64,000 nucleotides of DNA from Nannobrachium achirus. Its lineage: Eukaryota; Chordata; Actinopteri; Myctophiformes; Myctophidae. The notes beneath the pieces were generated by a model. It saw nothing but the letters and a program-made list of their open reading frames with translations. It ran no database searches and was not told the DNA's origin. Shown piece after piece: positions 22,640 to 41,090 of this stretch (its first letter is position 1; every line of letters starts with the position of its first letter). A program made the translations under genes and the position numbers. The stretch lies in contig OY997652.1 in assembly GCA_963921795.1 (NCBI GenBank), positions 16,049,940 through 16,113,939 of the forward strand, read 5' to 3'.

Positions 22640-22750
22640 GTGATTGATTGATTGAATACTTCATTAACAATTTGGAAAAAGTACTTAGGTAGCCCTGCAT
22701 GAGGGCTTGTTTCCAATCTGGTATTTGGTATTCAATTCACCAAGACATTA
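22640..22750 (-). mobile_element. LINE 3' tail-like fragment
   Basis: GATTGATTGATTGAATACTT followed by a segment including GTAGCCCTGCATGAGGGC. No reading frame recognised. Confidence 0.35.
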
Positions 22751-23254
22751 CGTATCAAGACATGCAATACTATACAAATCATCATATACTAGACAACACT
22801 CCATACGTCTGATGGAGTTAACATTGTTTTAGATAGGGAGTTATCAATAGTTATATAATATAGGAAGAGAGGTTTTGGTCATTCCACTGGGACTATTGTA
22901 AAGTGCATTGTTACATTATTATTATACATTAATAGTATTATCCAAACAAGTTTGACTGGAGAAGGTAAGGAGATACAGTAAGAGAAAGAGAATCAAATGC
23001 ACTGTCCAGTGAAAGCGTGTCTCATTCTGATCACTGGGCTTATAGGGTCAAACACTCACGCTCCCACTCGTCTCCTCTCGTAGGCTACAGCTAGCTTTCA
23101 TACACATACACTGTCTCACATACTGTACACACACATACACTGTCCTCCTTACTGTGCACATGCTGTAACACACGTACACACGTGAGAAAACATTCATGTT
23201 AGCTCCAGACTTATGCAGAGGCCAAATACTTCTGCTGAAAAATGGGCTCTTTTT

Positions 23255-23927
23255 GCGACCGTAGGTCGCACTTACTACAGAAAGCTGCTCGAGGTGTCCG
23301 TGCGTCCGTCAGTCAGTCCGTCACACCTCACACGTCACACTTTTGCCCTGCTCATATCTCGGCCACCGTTGGCCCGATCCATGCCAACATTTCCACACAA
23401 ACTCCTTGCCTGCCAAACTACAACCTCCAAGGACCCCCAGAGTTCCAGGGACCCCCAGGTCCCTGGGGGACCCCCAGGTGTAAAAAAAATACCAAATGTG
23501 CAAAAGTTACCAAATGACCACCCCAACGGGGCTGCTCACGGGGAATTCCCGGGGACCACCCACTCCTGGTGCTCCAGAACGGATGCAAAAGTGGTGGCGC
23601 CCCCAGTGGAGGACCCCCTGCCACTGCAGCTCACATAAAATGCCGTAACTCGGGCTAGGAGCGTCCGGGAGAGCCGGGGCCGGTACCTAATCGTCCGCCA
23701 AGGCAACGCGGACACCCCACCCCTCATTTCTCACATGGCCCTCTTCTAGCGCCACCTACAGGCCGATTTTTAAAACACATTTTTGGCCACTGCTCCTACA
23801 GTTTTGGCCCTCAAATCACGGAAATCACTACACAGTATGTCTACACTCATGTCATCAACATGGATCCGGAAGTTTTTGGAAAAACACATTTTTGCCCTAT
23901 TTGTGGAGATAAGTGACCTACGGTCGC
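23255..23927. mobile_element. Non-autonomous element with GCGACCGTAGGTC inverted ends
   Basis: Ends GCGACCGTAGGTCGCAC and GTGACCTACGGTCGC. Internal parts (GCGCCACCTACAGGCCGAT, ACACAGTATGTCTACACTCA) resemble the element at 31.9 kb and the array at 36-56 kb, so it seems to belong to the same broad group. Confidence 0.55.
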
Positions 23928-24895
23928 CGATTAGGGAGTCTTACTGGTGGTTATTAGACCAATACATCCTCAGTCACTGGTACAGGCTATGCGCGCGCAC
24001 GCACACACGCACATGCACACACACACACTTTCTCTCCCCTCCCTATCTCATGGCTCTCAGCTGTCTCTTTAATAAGATCACTGTGAATGTGATACAGGAT
24101 TTGAGAGCTCATTTATATATGCCTCTTTTTTTTAGGCAAGGGGGCTTCAAAACCTTCAAGTCTTGTAGGCGTTTAATCAGAGCTGAATTGCTGTGGGAGG
24201 ACAAGAGAAAACGAGAGCGGGGGTGGATTCTGGCAGCAGAAAGATAGAGGGGGAAAAACATTAAAGTCAATGTTCTTCATCATTCAGAATGCATTTTCTT
24301 CATTTGAAAGCATTCATCTACATTTTTCACTGTAGGTTTAAGTTAAATTATGTTTGAAGCTTCCTGCAGTCGTGGCTTTCCTTCACTGTGGGCCTATAAG
24401 GCTGGACTTTGGTCATTCTGTTTCCTCAATAATATCATACTTGAAAGAGACCATTGTTTCAATGGCCCCATTAGTGAAAGAGAAACGAGTTCAGCTATGC
24501 AAATTCAAGTCACAATGTGTTTAGACAAAACGTAACACTATCATAATCACTGTGCTTTAATTCATTAATTGAAAGGTGATTCCAACTGGGCTGCTGAACT
24601 CTACTACGATTCTAAACTTGTGATCTATAAAATGTATTTCTTATGGTTTTGTATAGCGGCAATAGACTGAGGAAGCATCAATTAACAGTAAATATTAAGT
24701 CCATACAGTATGTGCATTGTGACTTATCATGACAAACGGGCAGTAGGCTATTCATGAGATTAGTTATTAAAGCAGATGTGAGTTTTCATAATACATGATG
24801 TAAAAACTGTGCCTGTGGTGACTCTTCAACACAGACTCATTCCAGGAAGCCTCTGGGCACTCCTTTGCCATTGCATAAAAATGCCTGATTTAGGC

Positions 24896-24995
24896 TCCGT
24901 CGCACGGCAAAAATACCCGATCGACAAGCTCACAATGCACCATGGATGCAATGCGGTGTAAACTTGTAGACTGGCTGTTTTCGGTGCGCGACACT
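24896..24995. repeat. Small palindromic element with the dispersed module
   Basis: GTCGCACGGCAAAAATA and its imperfect inverse near 24985 flank diverged arms of the module (CGACAAGCTCACAATGCACC). Confidence 0.55.
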
Positions 24996-25391
24996 GTCAT
25001 ATGACTAAGTATAAATAAGGCTTTTACACTTCCAAAAGTAGTGGCAACCTGTTATCGATCTATATAAACATCTCTTAAATTTAAAATAATTTGTAAAATG
25101 TTTACTAATTCCAAACAGGATTAAAGCTTTGTAACATTTCTAAATAATACAGGGATTAATATGTTACCGATTGAGACAGGGTGTATTTATTCAAACATTC
25201 AGAGGAGAAGGGATGTGAATAATTGAATACTTGACTTTCAGCAAGAGTAATACAGGTCAGGGCATAGCAAAATGTTGGTGTGTAGTACAACATACCACAC
25301 ATTTTATTCTCTTGATTCATAACACAACTACAAAACATCCATGGTAGACGTTGTCAGTATATTAGTGCCCAGTTTGTATATACTATCTGTA

Positions 25392-25401
25392 TTTATTTAT
25401 T
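25392..25401 (-). terminator. tmem141: Candidate polyadenylation signals of tmem141
   Basis: Two overlapping AATAAA hexamers on the minus strand about 335 bases after the stop codon. Confidence 0.5.
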
Positions 25402-25731
25402 TAGGTTGCAATATTTATTTTGTGATTTTATATCACATGACAACATGCCATACATAATTGGGCTGTTTTTCCAATTAAGGTACAGTAAAATGAACAGCTC
25501 TACAAAGATCTGCTGATGAAGACAGAGCACTAGTGGAAAACCTCTCTGTGCCACCATGCCAACAAACACATCACAATTGAAATAATACATGATCATAAGA
25601 TTAATGTTTCATTCCTCCTAAAATAACAGATTTGTGACTTCCAAGTTCCAAATATGACAATTGGTATGAAATGTGACTTTTCAATCTATGATTTTGACGT
25701 TTAAGGTCTGACAATAAACCTGTTTTTTGTG

Positions 25732-31635
<5,904 letters not shown>

Positions 31636-31901
31636 GCTGTTGTCTGTGAAGATGAAATACTTGACGCACTAAGTTGGAATATCGATCACAAGAGGATATT
31701 CTGCCTCCACTTGCTCTTATTTATCATTATTATCCAGCTGTTATCTAACTTGCCACACTGACTTCCGTGTTGCTGCAATTTGAGACAACAAGACTTGTTT
31801 TTCTCGACACACATCGCCGCCATGTGGAGTGGAGGTGATGCTGCAAATGTCTACCAACAAGTCTGATGAAAGCTCAAAGCTCTGTCTGAAAGCTGTTATT
31901 G

Positions 31902-33057
31902 TCTCCACCAGCCGAAGGCATGGGGGAGAATATGTTTTCCCCTCCGTCTGTCCGTGTGTCCGTCCGTCCGTCCGTCCGTCCGTGCGTGCGTGTGTCCTCG
32001 CAGTTTGTGTGCAGCTAATCTCAGTCGCCGTTGGCCCGGTCGCTGCCAAAGTGAGCACACACATTCCCTGGATGCCAATCTAGAACCTCTGCCTTAAATA
32101 TTTCAAATGGGCTTTTTCTAGCGCCACCTAGTGGCCGATGTTCGCAAGACACATTTCTGTGCACTACTCTTACAGATTTTGTCCAAAAATCCTACAAATC
32201 GGTAGGCAGTATCTCGACAGTCATGTGATCGACACGGATTTGTCCGATTTTTCATATTCCATCCTGATTGGCTAAGATTGGCTTCCAAAGTTTGTAGGAT
32301 TGAGCCATTTGGAACAAAATGCCTCAAATCCCAAACGCAAAGTGCAATTATCATGAAATCGCGCACACACGTTCCCACTAGGTCGAAGAAGAAATGCCAC
32401 TTCAAATTTTTGAAATCAGCCTCATGGTGGCGCTATAACAGGCCGATTTGTGGTTTTACCTATAACTCCATCGATCAGTTTCAAACTTTGTAAGCGCATT
32501 CCCTAGAGGCCAAGGAAAAACCCTTTCCCTGCATTTTTCACATCAGCCTTTTATAGCGCCACCAGGAGGCTGACTTATGCAAAACACAATTTTTCCTATT
32601 ATTCCTTGAGATTTTATCCAAAAATCATGCAAATCGGTACACAGTATCTCTATAGTCATGTGATCAAGTCCGATCCGTCTGATATTTCATATTCCATCCT
32701 AATTGGCTAATATTGGCTTCCAAAGTTTGCAGGATTGCTCCATTTTTGAACAAAATGCCTCAAATCATCAACGCAGCTTGCAATTACCGTGAAATTTGCC
32801 ACACATATTCCCACTATGTCAAGGAAAAAATGCTACCATTTTCACATTAGACTGTTATAGCGCCACCAGCAGGTAGACTTTAGCAAAATACATTTTTGGA
32901 ACACAATGCTTCAAATCATGCATGCAGCGTCCGATTGCCATGAAAGGTCTAAGGTGAAGAACATATGCCACCCTTTTTACATTGGCCTATTATACAGTAG
33001 CACCACCAGGACGCAAGGCCTGGTGGAGACCTGTGCTCGGAAGAGCACTGCTTCTAG
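31902..33057 (+). mobile_element. Non-autonomous Helitron-like (HINE-like) element
   Basis: The 3' end has a perfect stem-loop GTGCTC-GGAA-GAGCAC (33033-33048), then TGCTT and CTAG|T, the classic Helitron terminus. A subterminal inverted repeat pairs TCTCCACCAGCC at the left end with GGCCTGGTGGAGA at 33018-33029. Interior segments are homologous, in inverse orientation, to about 36.16-36.8 kb of the array. Includes a (GTCC)n stretch at 31958-31986. Confidence 0.7.
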
Positions 33058-33079
33058 TCTTAATATGTCCTGGCTGTAG

Positions 33080-34083
33080 CAGTGGTGTAAAGTAGCCTAA
33101 GTAGGCTACATTTACTCAAGTACAATTATTTACCACTTTACTGGAGTACTTTACTTCTACTCCACTACATCTCAGAGGACGATATTGTACTTTTTACTCC
33201 ACCCCCCTATACTATTCTATAACTTTAGTTATCAGTTAGTTAGTTACTTTGTAGATGGATTATTGTTACAGAACACACTAACAGTCCTGTAGTGTGCCAT
33301 TTGAAAATAGCAGCTCAAAATGTCTATACGTATTGTGAGCTTGTAGATCGGCTATTTTCAAAAGTTTTTTTTAATGCACATCTCACTCATCTTAGTGAGT
33401 ACTTTTACTTTTGGTACTTAAAGTACATTTTCATACCAATACTTTTGTATACTCAAGTAAATTTTGAATTCTGGACTTTAACTTGAAACGGTATTTCTGT
33501 TGGAAAAGTTTGGTTAATATTATTATAAAGTATTGTGTGTGTACCATTTTTTGTATAACGGTCAAACATCATGATCCTTTAATTATGTTTCATTGCCACT
33601 CTGTGTTCCAAAACAAACCCTGTGATTCTAACATTGTTATTAAAACAACTCTTCTACCTTGATATTTCACTGGTAAACCATCTTTAAGTAAACAATCTTT
33701 ATCCTTATGGGGTGACGGCAGGAGCCGTCAACAACCAGATTACACCATCAGTCAACAACTCCACTGATGAAGGCCATATCAGCCTGTGACATGACCACTC
33801 TACACGATGACATCATTAAGATATGACCCATCCTATTGTCTTGATCATATAAAACTCCATGTCAACTGTCTATTTAAAGCAATATGACTCTCCTCTTTAT
33901 TTGACTGGACTGTTGTTTTTCTCTGTGGGTGGAAGCTGAGTCCTCTGCAAATTGATTACTTTCTAAAGGAATTAATATACCTATCAATTTCTACATAGCA
34001 GTATTGATACTTTGAATTCTGGACTCTTGTAGTATTAGTGGTATACATTTGGTAAAAAAAAATGTAATACTTTCCCCACCACA
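33080..34083. mobile_element. hAT-like element (CAGTGGTGTAAAGTAG), probably composite
   Basis: The left end matches the 28694 family; the right end CCCCACCACAG is a degenerate match. The palindromic module lies at 33300-33364. No target duplication seen, and 33.5-34.0 kb does not resemble the family. Confidence 0.5.
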
Positions 34084-34393
34084 GCCGGTTAGTTGAATTG
34101 TAACTTGGCTAGTTTAGGAAACATTTCTGCTCTCTACTTAAACATTGACATCTTTCACTCAGGAATGTAGGGTGTGAGGGAAGTTGCACATAGCCCCTCA
34201 AAATTAAAGGCTCCATTCTATTTTTTATTTTTGCGTTATTAATTAAATAATTTAATTTGGTTAACATTTGTTATAAGGTCCTCTTTGAGCTAGTGGAGAA
34301 ACCTGCTTAGATTCTATGTTCCCTCAGTGTATAGGGTTAGATATAGGGTTTGGTTTAGCATTAGTTTTTAGGGAACATAGGGCTAAAGGGCCA

Positions 34394-34627
34394 GGCCCAT
34401 TCCCACTGGGCCAGATAGCAGATAAAAAAAATCTCTTTCTCCAGATATTTTTCCATTCAAAGTGGATGGTAGATACAGATAAAAATATATATATCTACCA
34501 CAGATATTTGCCACAGATACTTTTATCTGTGGCAAATATTTTTTTTATCTGTATCTACCATCCACTTTGAAAAATATCTGGAGAAAGAGATTTTTTTATC
34601 TGTTATCTGGCCCAGTGGGAATGGGCC
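34394..34627. mobile_element. Foldback MITE (GGCCCATTCCCACTGGGCC ends)
   Basis: 234 bp, arms of about 110 bases pair nearly throughout (CAGATAAAAA, GTGGATGGTAGATACAGA and inverses). Confidence 0.8.
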
Positions 34628-35396
34628 TTTAGGGAACATTATGCTCCCATTCATTTCAGGTGTTAAACTGGAACAGATAGACCAAAGGAGGACAATAATT
34701 ATTATAAAAGTGAATGTAGCATAGGCCTAATAATTGAACAATATTCTGAGCTTTTGCTGTGAGGTGATGGTTTTGTGTGTGTTTACTGTTTTTGGTTACA
34801 GCAGTCTGATGACGAATTAAAAAGACAGTTCCAAAACCTGTTTCTCAACTAATGCACTTTAACACAATCTACTCTCAAAACTGATTGGCAACAGCATACT
34901 GGGATGTCTATATTGCACCCATAGACTGGCCTTGTTAAAACTGACATAACAACTAAAAACTCTAAAGGTCATGTTGCTATTTGTAATGATCATGAAAATA
35001 AGTAATTTAATCCAATACTCCAAACAAATAAAACCCCATGAGTTTAAACAAACAGTTCAAATACATTTAGACTTGTGAGAGAGACACTAAGCTGAATATG
35101 TTCAAATGTTCCACACCAAAAGCAGTATGAACACAAGCAATGAAGCCAATAATAAATGAACACATGAAAACTCCTGCTGACAGATGTCTCAGTGAACATG
35201 AGAAGAGAGCAGCCCCTTGATCGCTGAGACATTCCTATTGACTGATCACACCATAAGAGCTCTATCGAGGGTTGGGTGGTGGGTGGTACTCTGATGGGGC
35301 AGGCTGCTGGTCGCAGGGGTATGGGTATCTGATAGGGAGACAGATGGAAAGAATGCAACAATCACTGACACAACCACAACCACACACGCACGCACG

Positions 35397-35453
<57 letters not shown>

Positions 35454-36068
35454 GCGCGCGCGCAAACGCATGCACGCACCCACATTGAAACACACAGAAA
35501 TAAAACATTTGCAAAAGATGCTTCAAGTCACACAAAGATGCCAAAGAACAATTTATAATAAAAATATTCCAATAGAAACTTCTCACATCTGACTTAATTT
35601 CTATCTCTTCCCATTCATGGAACAATAGGACATCTGCTTTAATCTAAACTAGTCGTGTGCCCGGGGTGTGCGATGAGGGATAGAATGTAGGAGTCTCAGA
35701 AGTAATGTTGGGTGTCCAGTTGTGCAATACCCATTGTATCCTTCTGTCTGGCTGGGACTCTTTTATGCCCATATATGGTGTTCCGTGTCCAGGCCAGTCT
35801 GTGATGTCATCTCCAGATTTGGGCACTGTAGTGATGTCAGTTGGGCTTTGTACCATGGTAGCGACAGTGTTAAGTATCAGAGATGGCAGCATTTCGGATG
35901 AATGGAGAGCACCCCCCTTTGCTTCGAGTTCAAAATAGATATATGGCTGTGTGTCACTGGTCCATCATAACATTTTCCACAGGTATTCTGTTAGGTGTCT
36001 GATGCAGCTAATAATGTAAAAAATACCATAACAAGTCTTTTATTTTTTGGGTTAAAATATAAAAAGTA
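34628..36068. other. Intergenic DNA without recognised gene
   Basis: Apart from the microsatellite nothing was recognised. Confidence 0.5.
35382..35462. repeat. (CA)n/(CG)n microsatellite
   Basis: CACG and CA repeats ending in a CGCGCG run; it creates spurious His-Thr and Val-Cys frames. Confidence 0.95.
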
Positions 36069-36825
36069 AATATAGCTGCAAGCAGCGATAAAGTGTCCAA
36101 GGCATAAAAAGCAGGAAAGCAAAAAGGCATCAAGGGAAAGAAAAGAAGAATATCAAAGAAAAACTAGAAGCAGTGTTCTTCCGAACAGGACTCCGGCAGG
36201 TCAGGTAGGTTTTTTTTGGCCTAGCGGTGACTCTATAATAGGCCAAAGTGAAAAGGGTGCCACGTGTTCTTGGGCCTTTCACGGCAATCGGACGCTGCAT
36301 GCGGGATTTGAAGCATTTTGTTCCAAAAATGTGTTTTGCAAAAATTGACCCGCTGGTGGCGCTATAACAGGCCAATGTGAGAAGGGTGGCATCTGTTCCT
36401 TGGCCTAGTGGGAATGTGTTTGCAAAATCTCACACACATAGCAGGCTGCGTTTGAGACATTTTGTTAAAAAAGGAGCAATCCTGCAAACCTTGGAATTCA
36501 ATGTTAGCCAATTAGATAGAATATGATATCTGACAAATCCGTCATGATTACATCACTGTAGAGATACTGTGTACTGATTTGTGTGATTTTCGGATAAAAT
36601 CTGAAGGAGTAATATCGAAGAATGTGTTTTACATACTGTAAGTTGGCCTTCTGGTGGCGCTATAAATGGCAGATGTGAAAAATGCAGGGCACAGGTTTTT
36701 CCTTGGCCTCTGGGAAGTGTGCATACAAAGTTTTAAACTAATCGGTGGTTATAGGTAAAAGCACAAATTGGCCTCTACACAACATGTATGCAAAAGACTG
36801 TATGCCTATATAGAATCTTTGGTAT

Positions 36826-36900
36826 GACACGACCGGGGTTTGAACCTGGATCTCCCAGTCTCAGGGCAGACACTCAAACCACTAGGCCACTGAGCTGGTA
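36826..36900 (-). repeat. tRNA-like module A (SINE head)
   Basis: On the minus strand: box A TGGCCTAGTGG, box B GGTTCAAACCCC; the T-arm pairs at 4 of 5 positions. Further copies at 41016-41089, 42190-42263 and 53341-53414. Not an intact tRNA gene. Confidence 0.75.
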
Positions 36901-37134
36901 CATGATGTCGTTGCAATCCTTGGAAATCACAACATAGGTGTAGACATGACAGTTTGTATTATAATGCTTGTTTCAGGATTTATGATGCAAAATACATTAT
37001 TTAGTAATGGCGGATATTAAAATACGCATCAAGGGGGGTTGGGGGACATTTTTAGGAAGGCTCCATATCAGACATTGTTCAAGGAACCAAACTGTGAAGT
37101 GTACCAAATATCATGGTTTTACGCTTATATAAAC

Positions 37135-37205
37135 CCCAGGCGGGATTCGATCCAACGACCTTCTGCATGAAAGGCATATGCCCTGACCACTACACTAGGC
37201 AGCCA
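37135..37205 (-). repeat. tRNA-like module B
   Basis: Minus strand: box A CTAGTGTAGTGG, box B GGATCGAATCC. Copies at 41325-41394, 42378-42450 and 53647-53720. Confidence 0.7.
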
Positions 37206-37504
37206 CAGAATCTGTTAGCCATGTTTGTTTAAAAAAAAAGTTCTATGTAGGCTGAGTGCCTTGATTTTATTGATTTCTTTTTTATATTTTGGAGGCTTGG
37301 GGTGAAATCAATCTGAGTAAATGTAATCTGAGTATTTCTGACATTTTCGAGTGATCATATTTTCTTTTACTCAAAACGGCCGGTAGAGAAGGGCTCATTT
37401 TAAACATGAACGTGATCTGGAGTTAGATCAGACGTGTCAACATTAAAGAGTTTGACATACGCACATGCCATGGGCATCCAGGATGTTAACATCAACTCTA
37501 CCCA

Positions 37505-37573
37505 ACGTGGGGTTCGAACTCACAACCATCCGAATATCAGGCACAGGCACTGACCACTACACTACGGCAGTCA
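37505..37573 (-). repeat. tRNA-like module C
   Basis: Minus strand: box A CGTAGTGTAGTGG, box B GAGTTCGAACCCC. Copies at 41707-41779, 42731-42801, 53953-54026, 54296-54363 and 54553-54624. Confidence 0.7.
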
Positions 37574-40100
37574 CACATAATGGACCTGTCATTTAAAAAA
37601 AAAAGATAAGAAAAAAAAAAGTTTCATGTAATGTACTTGACGCCTTCTTTCAAAATTATATAGCGCCCCCCTTTGGCCAATTGGGGTAAGATTGGTTTCA
37701 GTGATATTTGGACTAACCCTCTATAGTAGTTCATCATGAAATTTTACTTTGCATGTATGTTTTAGAGGCAGAAGAATAATTTGCATAAGACTTGCAATGT
37801 TGTTATATAGCGCCCCCCTTTGGCCAATTGGGGTAAGATTGGTTTCAGTGATATTTGGACTAACCCTCTATAGTAGTTCATCATGAAATTTTACTTTGCA
37901 TGTATGTTTTAGAGGCAGAAGAATAATTTGCATAAGACTTGCAATGTTGATTGAATTATTAAAAAAGCATGTTTCAATAAAAAAAAAACGATCTGACAGA
38001 TCTTTAGATATTGGTCCAAAGTTCATGTAAAAAAAGTTCCGTGCACGTGACGCGAAAGTTCCGGAATAAAATCGGGTTTAAGTGTTTTACAAACTGCTCA
38101 AAATTGCGGAAAATCTAAGGGCGGAGCTTACTTAACAAAGACACGGATGTCTTCCGCTTGAGTCAAGGCACGCGTGTAAGCAAGTTGCATGTCTTCAAAC
38201 GAAACGAGGCATGACTTATGCCCCTTTAAAGTTTGAGTTTTCAAACGCTTCGTATAGCGCCCCCCTTTGGCCAATTGGAGTAAGATTGCTTTCAGTGATA
38301 TTTGGACTAACCCTCTACATATTTGCCAAATGCTATGAATGTGTCACTTTGCATGTATGATTTAGAGGCAGAAGAATAATTTGCATAAAACTGCAACATT
38401 GAGTGAATTATTAAAAAATTATGTTTCGCTTTAAAGAAAATCCGGCCGCTGTGCGATGACCGTGTTGGTCCAAAGTTCATGTAAAAAAAGTTTCGCGCAC
38501 GTTACGCGAAAATCCCAGGAGGAGATAGATTTTGACTGTTTTTCATATAATTCAAAATTGTGGGAGAGGTAAAGGTCAGAGGTCAAAAGTCAGAGCGTAA
38601 AAGTTGTTCGGCATGAGGAGACGCATACGTGTATACAGGTTTCATTGCTGTACCTGAAACAGGGCATGAGCTACACCAGTTCAAAGTTTGCACTTTCGAA
38701 GGCTTCCTACAGCGCCACCCTTTGGCCGATTGTTGCGAGCTTCGCGTTTTAGCCGTTTGGCATAGTCCTCTGCCATACTGCCATGAACGTGTCACTTTGC
38801 ATGTATGATTTAGAGGCAGAAGAATAATTTGCATGAAACTGCATTATACGGTTAATTATTAAAAAATAATGTTTCGCTTTAAAGAAAATCCGGCCGCTGT
38901 GCGATGACCGTGTTGGTCCAAAGTTCATGTAAAAAAAGTTTTGCGCACGTTACGCGAAAATCCCAGGAGGAGATAGATTTTGACTGTTTTTCATATAATT
39001 CAAAATTGTGGGAGAGGTAAAGGTCAGAGGTCAAAAGTCAGAGCGTAAAAGTTGTTCGGCATGAGGAGACGCATAAGTGTATACAGGTTTCATTGCTGTA
39101 CCTGAAACAGGGCATGAGCTACACCAGTTCAAAGTTTGCACTTTCGAAGGCTTCCTACAGCGCCACCCTTTGGCCGATTGTTGCGAGCTTCGCGTTTTAG
39201 CCGTTTGGCATAGTCCTCTGCCATACTGCCGAGTTTCGTAAAAAGCGACTGCACGGTCTAGCCGCTAGAGCAAAAGTGGCGGAAGAATAATAATAATAAT
39301 AGTAAATATAGCTGCAAGCAGCGATAAAGTGGCCAAGGCAGAAAAAGCAGGAAAGCAAAAAAGCATCAAGGGAAAGCAAAGAACAAATCAAAGAAAAACT
39401 GGAAGCAGTGTTCTTCCGAACAGGACTCCGGCAGGTCAGGTAGGTTTTTGTTTGGCCTAGCGGTGACTCTATAATAGGCCAAAGTGAAAAGGGTGCCACG
39501 TGTTCTTGGGCCTTTCACGGCAATCGGACGCTGCATGCGGGATTTGAAGCATTTTGTTCCAAAAATGTGTTTGGCAAAAATTGACCCGCTGGTGGCGCTA
39601 TAACAGGCCAATGTGAGAAGGGTGGCATCTGTTCCTTGGCCTAGTGGGAATGTGTGTGCAAAATCTCACACACATAGCAGGCTGCGTTTGAGACATTTTG
39701 TTCAAAAAGGAGCAATCCTGCAAACCTTGGAATTCAATGTTAGCCAATTAGATAGAATATTATATCTGACAAATCCGTCATGATTACATCACTGTAGAGA
39801 TACTGTGTACTGATTTGTGTGATTTTCGGATAAAATCTGAAGGAGTAAAATCGAAGAATGTGTTTTACATACTGTAAGTTGGCCTTCTGGTGGCGCTATA
39901 AATGGCAGATGTGAAAAATGCAGGGCACAGGTTTTTCCTTGGCCTCTGGGAAGTGTGCATACAAAGTTTTAAACTAATCGGTGGTTATAGGTCAAAGCAC
40001 AAATTGGCCTCTACACAACATGTATGCAAAAGACTGTAGGCCTATATGCAACAGACATAAAAAACTGTTACACCTGGACAGTTTGATTATGTACTGTACA

Positions 40101-40791
40101 TATTTTCAGTTTCAAATTCCTGGGTGTTCACATAACAAACTCACTCACATGGTCTCAAAACAGTGAAGGTATCCTTATGAAAGCACAGCAGCGATTGTAC
40201 TTTCTGAGGCGCCTCAGGAGATTTGGCCTGAGCACCAAGGCTCTTGTTAATTTCTATCGCTGTACCATAGAAAGTGTTTTGACAGGATGCATCACAGTGT
40301 GGTTTGGTAACGTGACTGTTCAAGACAGTACACAGTTACAGAGAATTGTGAAGAGAGCTGCCAAAATCATTGGCACAGAATTACCACAGCTACACACAAT
40401 CTATAACACACGCTGTAAGAAAAAGACAGAGAACATCTTAAAGGACAGCTGTCATCCCGCCCATTCCCTGTTCTATCTCCTCCCATCCAAAAAACGTTAC
40501 CAGAGCATCAAATCTCACACCACCCGTTTCAGTAATAGTTTTTATGCTCAAGCAATCAGGTTGCTTAACGAAGAGATGGAAGCGAGACGTAGGTAGTCAT
40601 GTGCAATATACGCAGTTTTTATACTGTACACTGTATGGTTGTTTTGTTGTTTTTGGGTTGTCCTGGGTGACCTGTTGTTGTCTTGTTTTTTTGTGTGTAA
40701 TAAGGCTGAGAGTGCTCCTGGCACAAGCATTTCATTGTATGTCTATACCTGTATGGATATGCATTTGACTAATAAACCTGAACCTGAACCT
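40101..40791 (+). mobile_element. LINE 3' fragment (L2/Rex1-like reverse transcriptase C-terminus)
   Basis: An open frame from about 40110 to 40596 reads KFLGVHITNSLTWS, then KAQQRLYFLRRLRRFGLS, ESVLTGCITVWFGN, QRIVKRAAKIIG and LLPSKKRYQSIK, the C-terminal part of non-LTR reverse transcriptases. It ends with AATAAACCTGAACCTGAACC. 5'-truncated, as usual for LINEs. It sits at a point where the paralogous units read GATGTACATAGTAAGCC without interruption. Confidence 0.88.
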
Positions 40792-40794
40792 AGT

Positions 40795-41090
40795 AAGCCT
40801 TGCTGAGCTATGAAGATCATATGAATCGGCACGGCTATGAATCTCATAGGGCAGGAGCCTATCTCCTGTTTCTGTAGCGTAAGGCAACTTGATGTACAAG
40901 TACACCCCCTGGACATGACGCTAGCATGTCACAGGTAGTTTCCCCCATTCCAACCCCTGATTCTGAGTTTCAAGCAGGGAGGCACTGGGTAACATTTTTT
41001 AGAATCTTTGGTATGACGCGACCGGGGCTTGAACCTGGATCTCCCAGTCTCAGGGCAGACACTCAAACCACTAGGCCACTGAGCTGGTAC
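40795..41090 (-). mobile_element. tRNA-derived SINE-like element in unit 2
   Basis: Module A head is followed (minus strand) by a body with GTGCCTCCCTGCTTGAAAC and a tail with GTCCAGGGGGTGTAC and GGAGATAGGCTCCTGCCC, like a widespread teleost tRNA-SINE. Parallel copies: 41990-42263 and 53112-53414. Confidence 0.65.

Larger units (their letters stand above)
36069..39300 (-). mobile_element. Array unit 1 (about 3.2 kb)
   Basis: Contains tRNA-like modules at 36826-36900, 37135-37205 and 37505-37573, a 147-bp tandem duplication (37661-37947) and two copies of a 448-bp subrepeat (from about 38421 and 38869). It lacks the SINE body seen in units 2 and 5. Confidence 0.75.

Noticed and set aside
23213-23727. 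Overlapping Pro/Gly-rich frames on both strands
   Set aside because: They fall in the repeat with GCGACCGTAGGTC ends; Pro runs come from CCCCCAGG tracts.
31741-32083. Frames with Arg-Thr-Asp-Gly or Val-Arg-Pro-Ser repeats next to tmem141 exon 1
   Set aside because: They translate a (GTCC)n stretch in the Helitron-like element; not a divergent gene.
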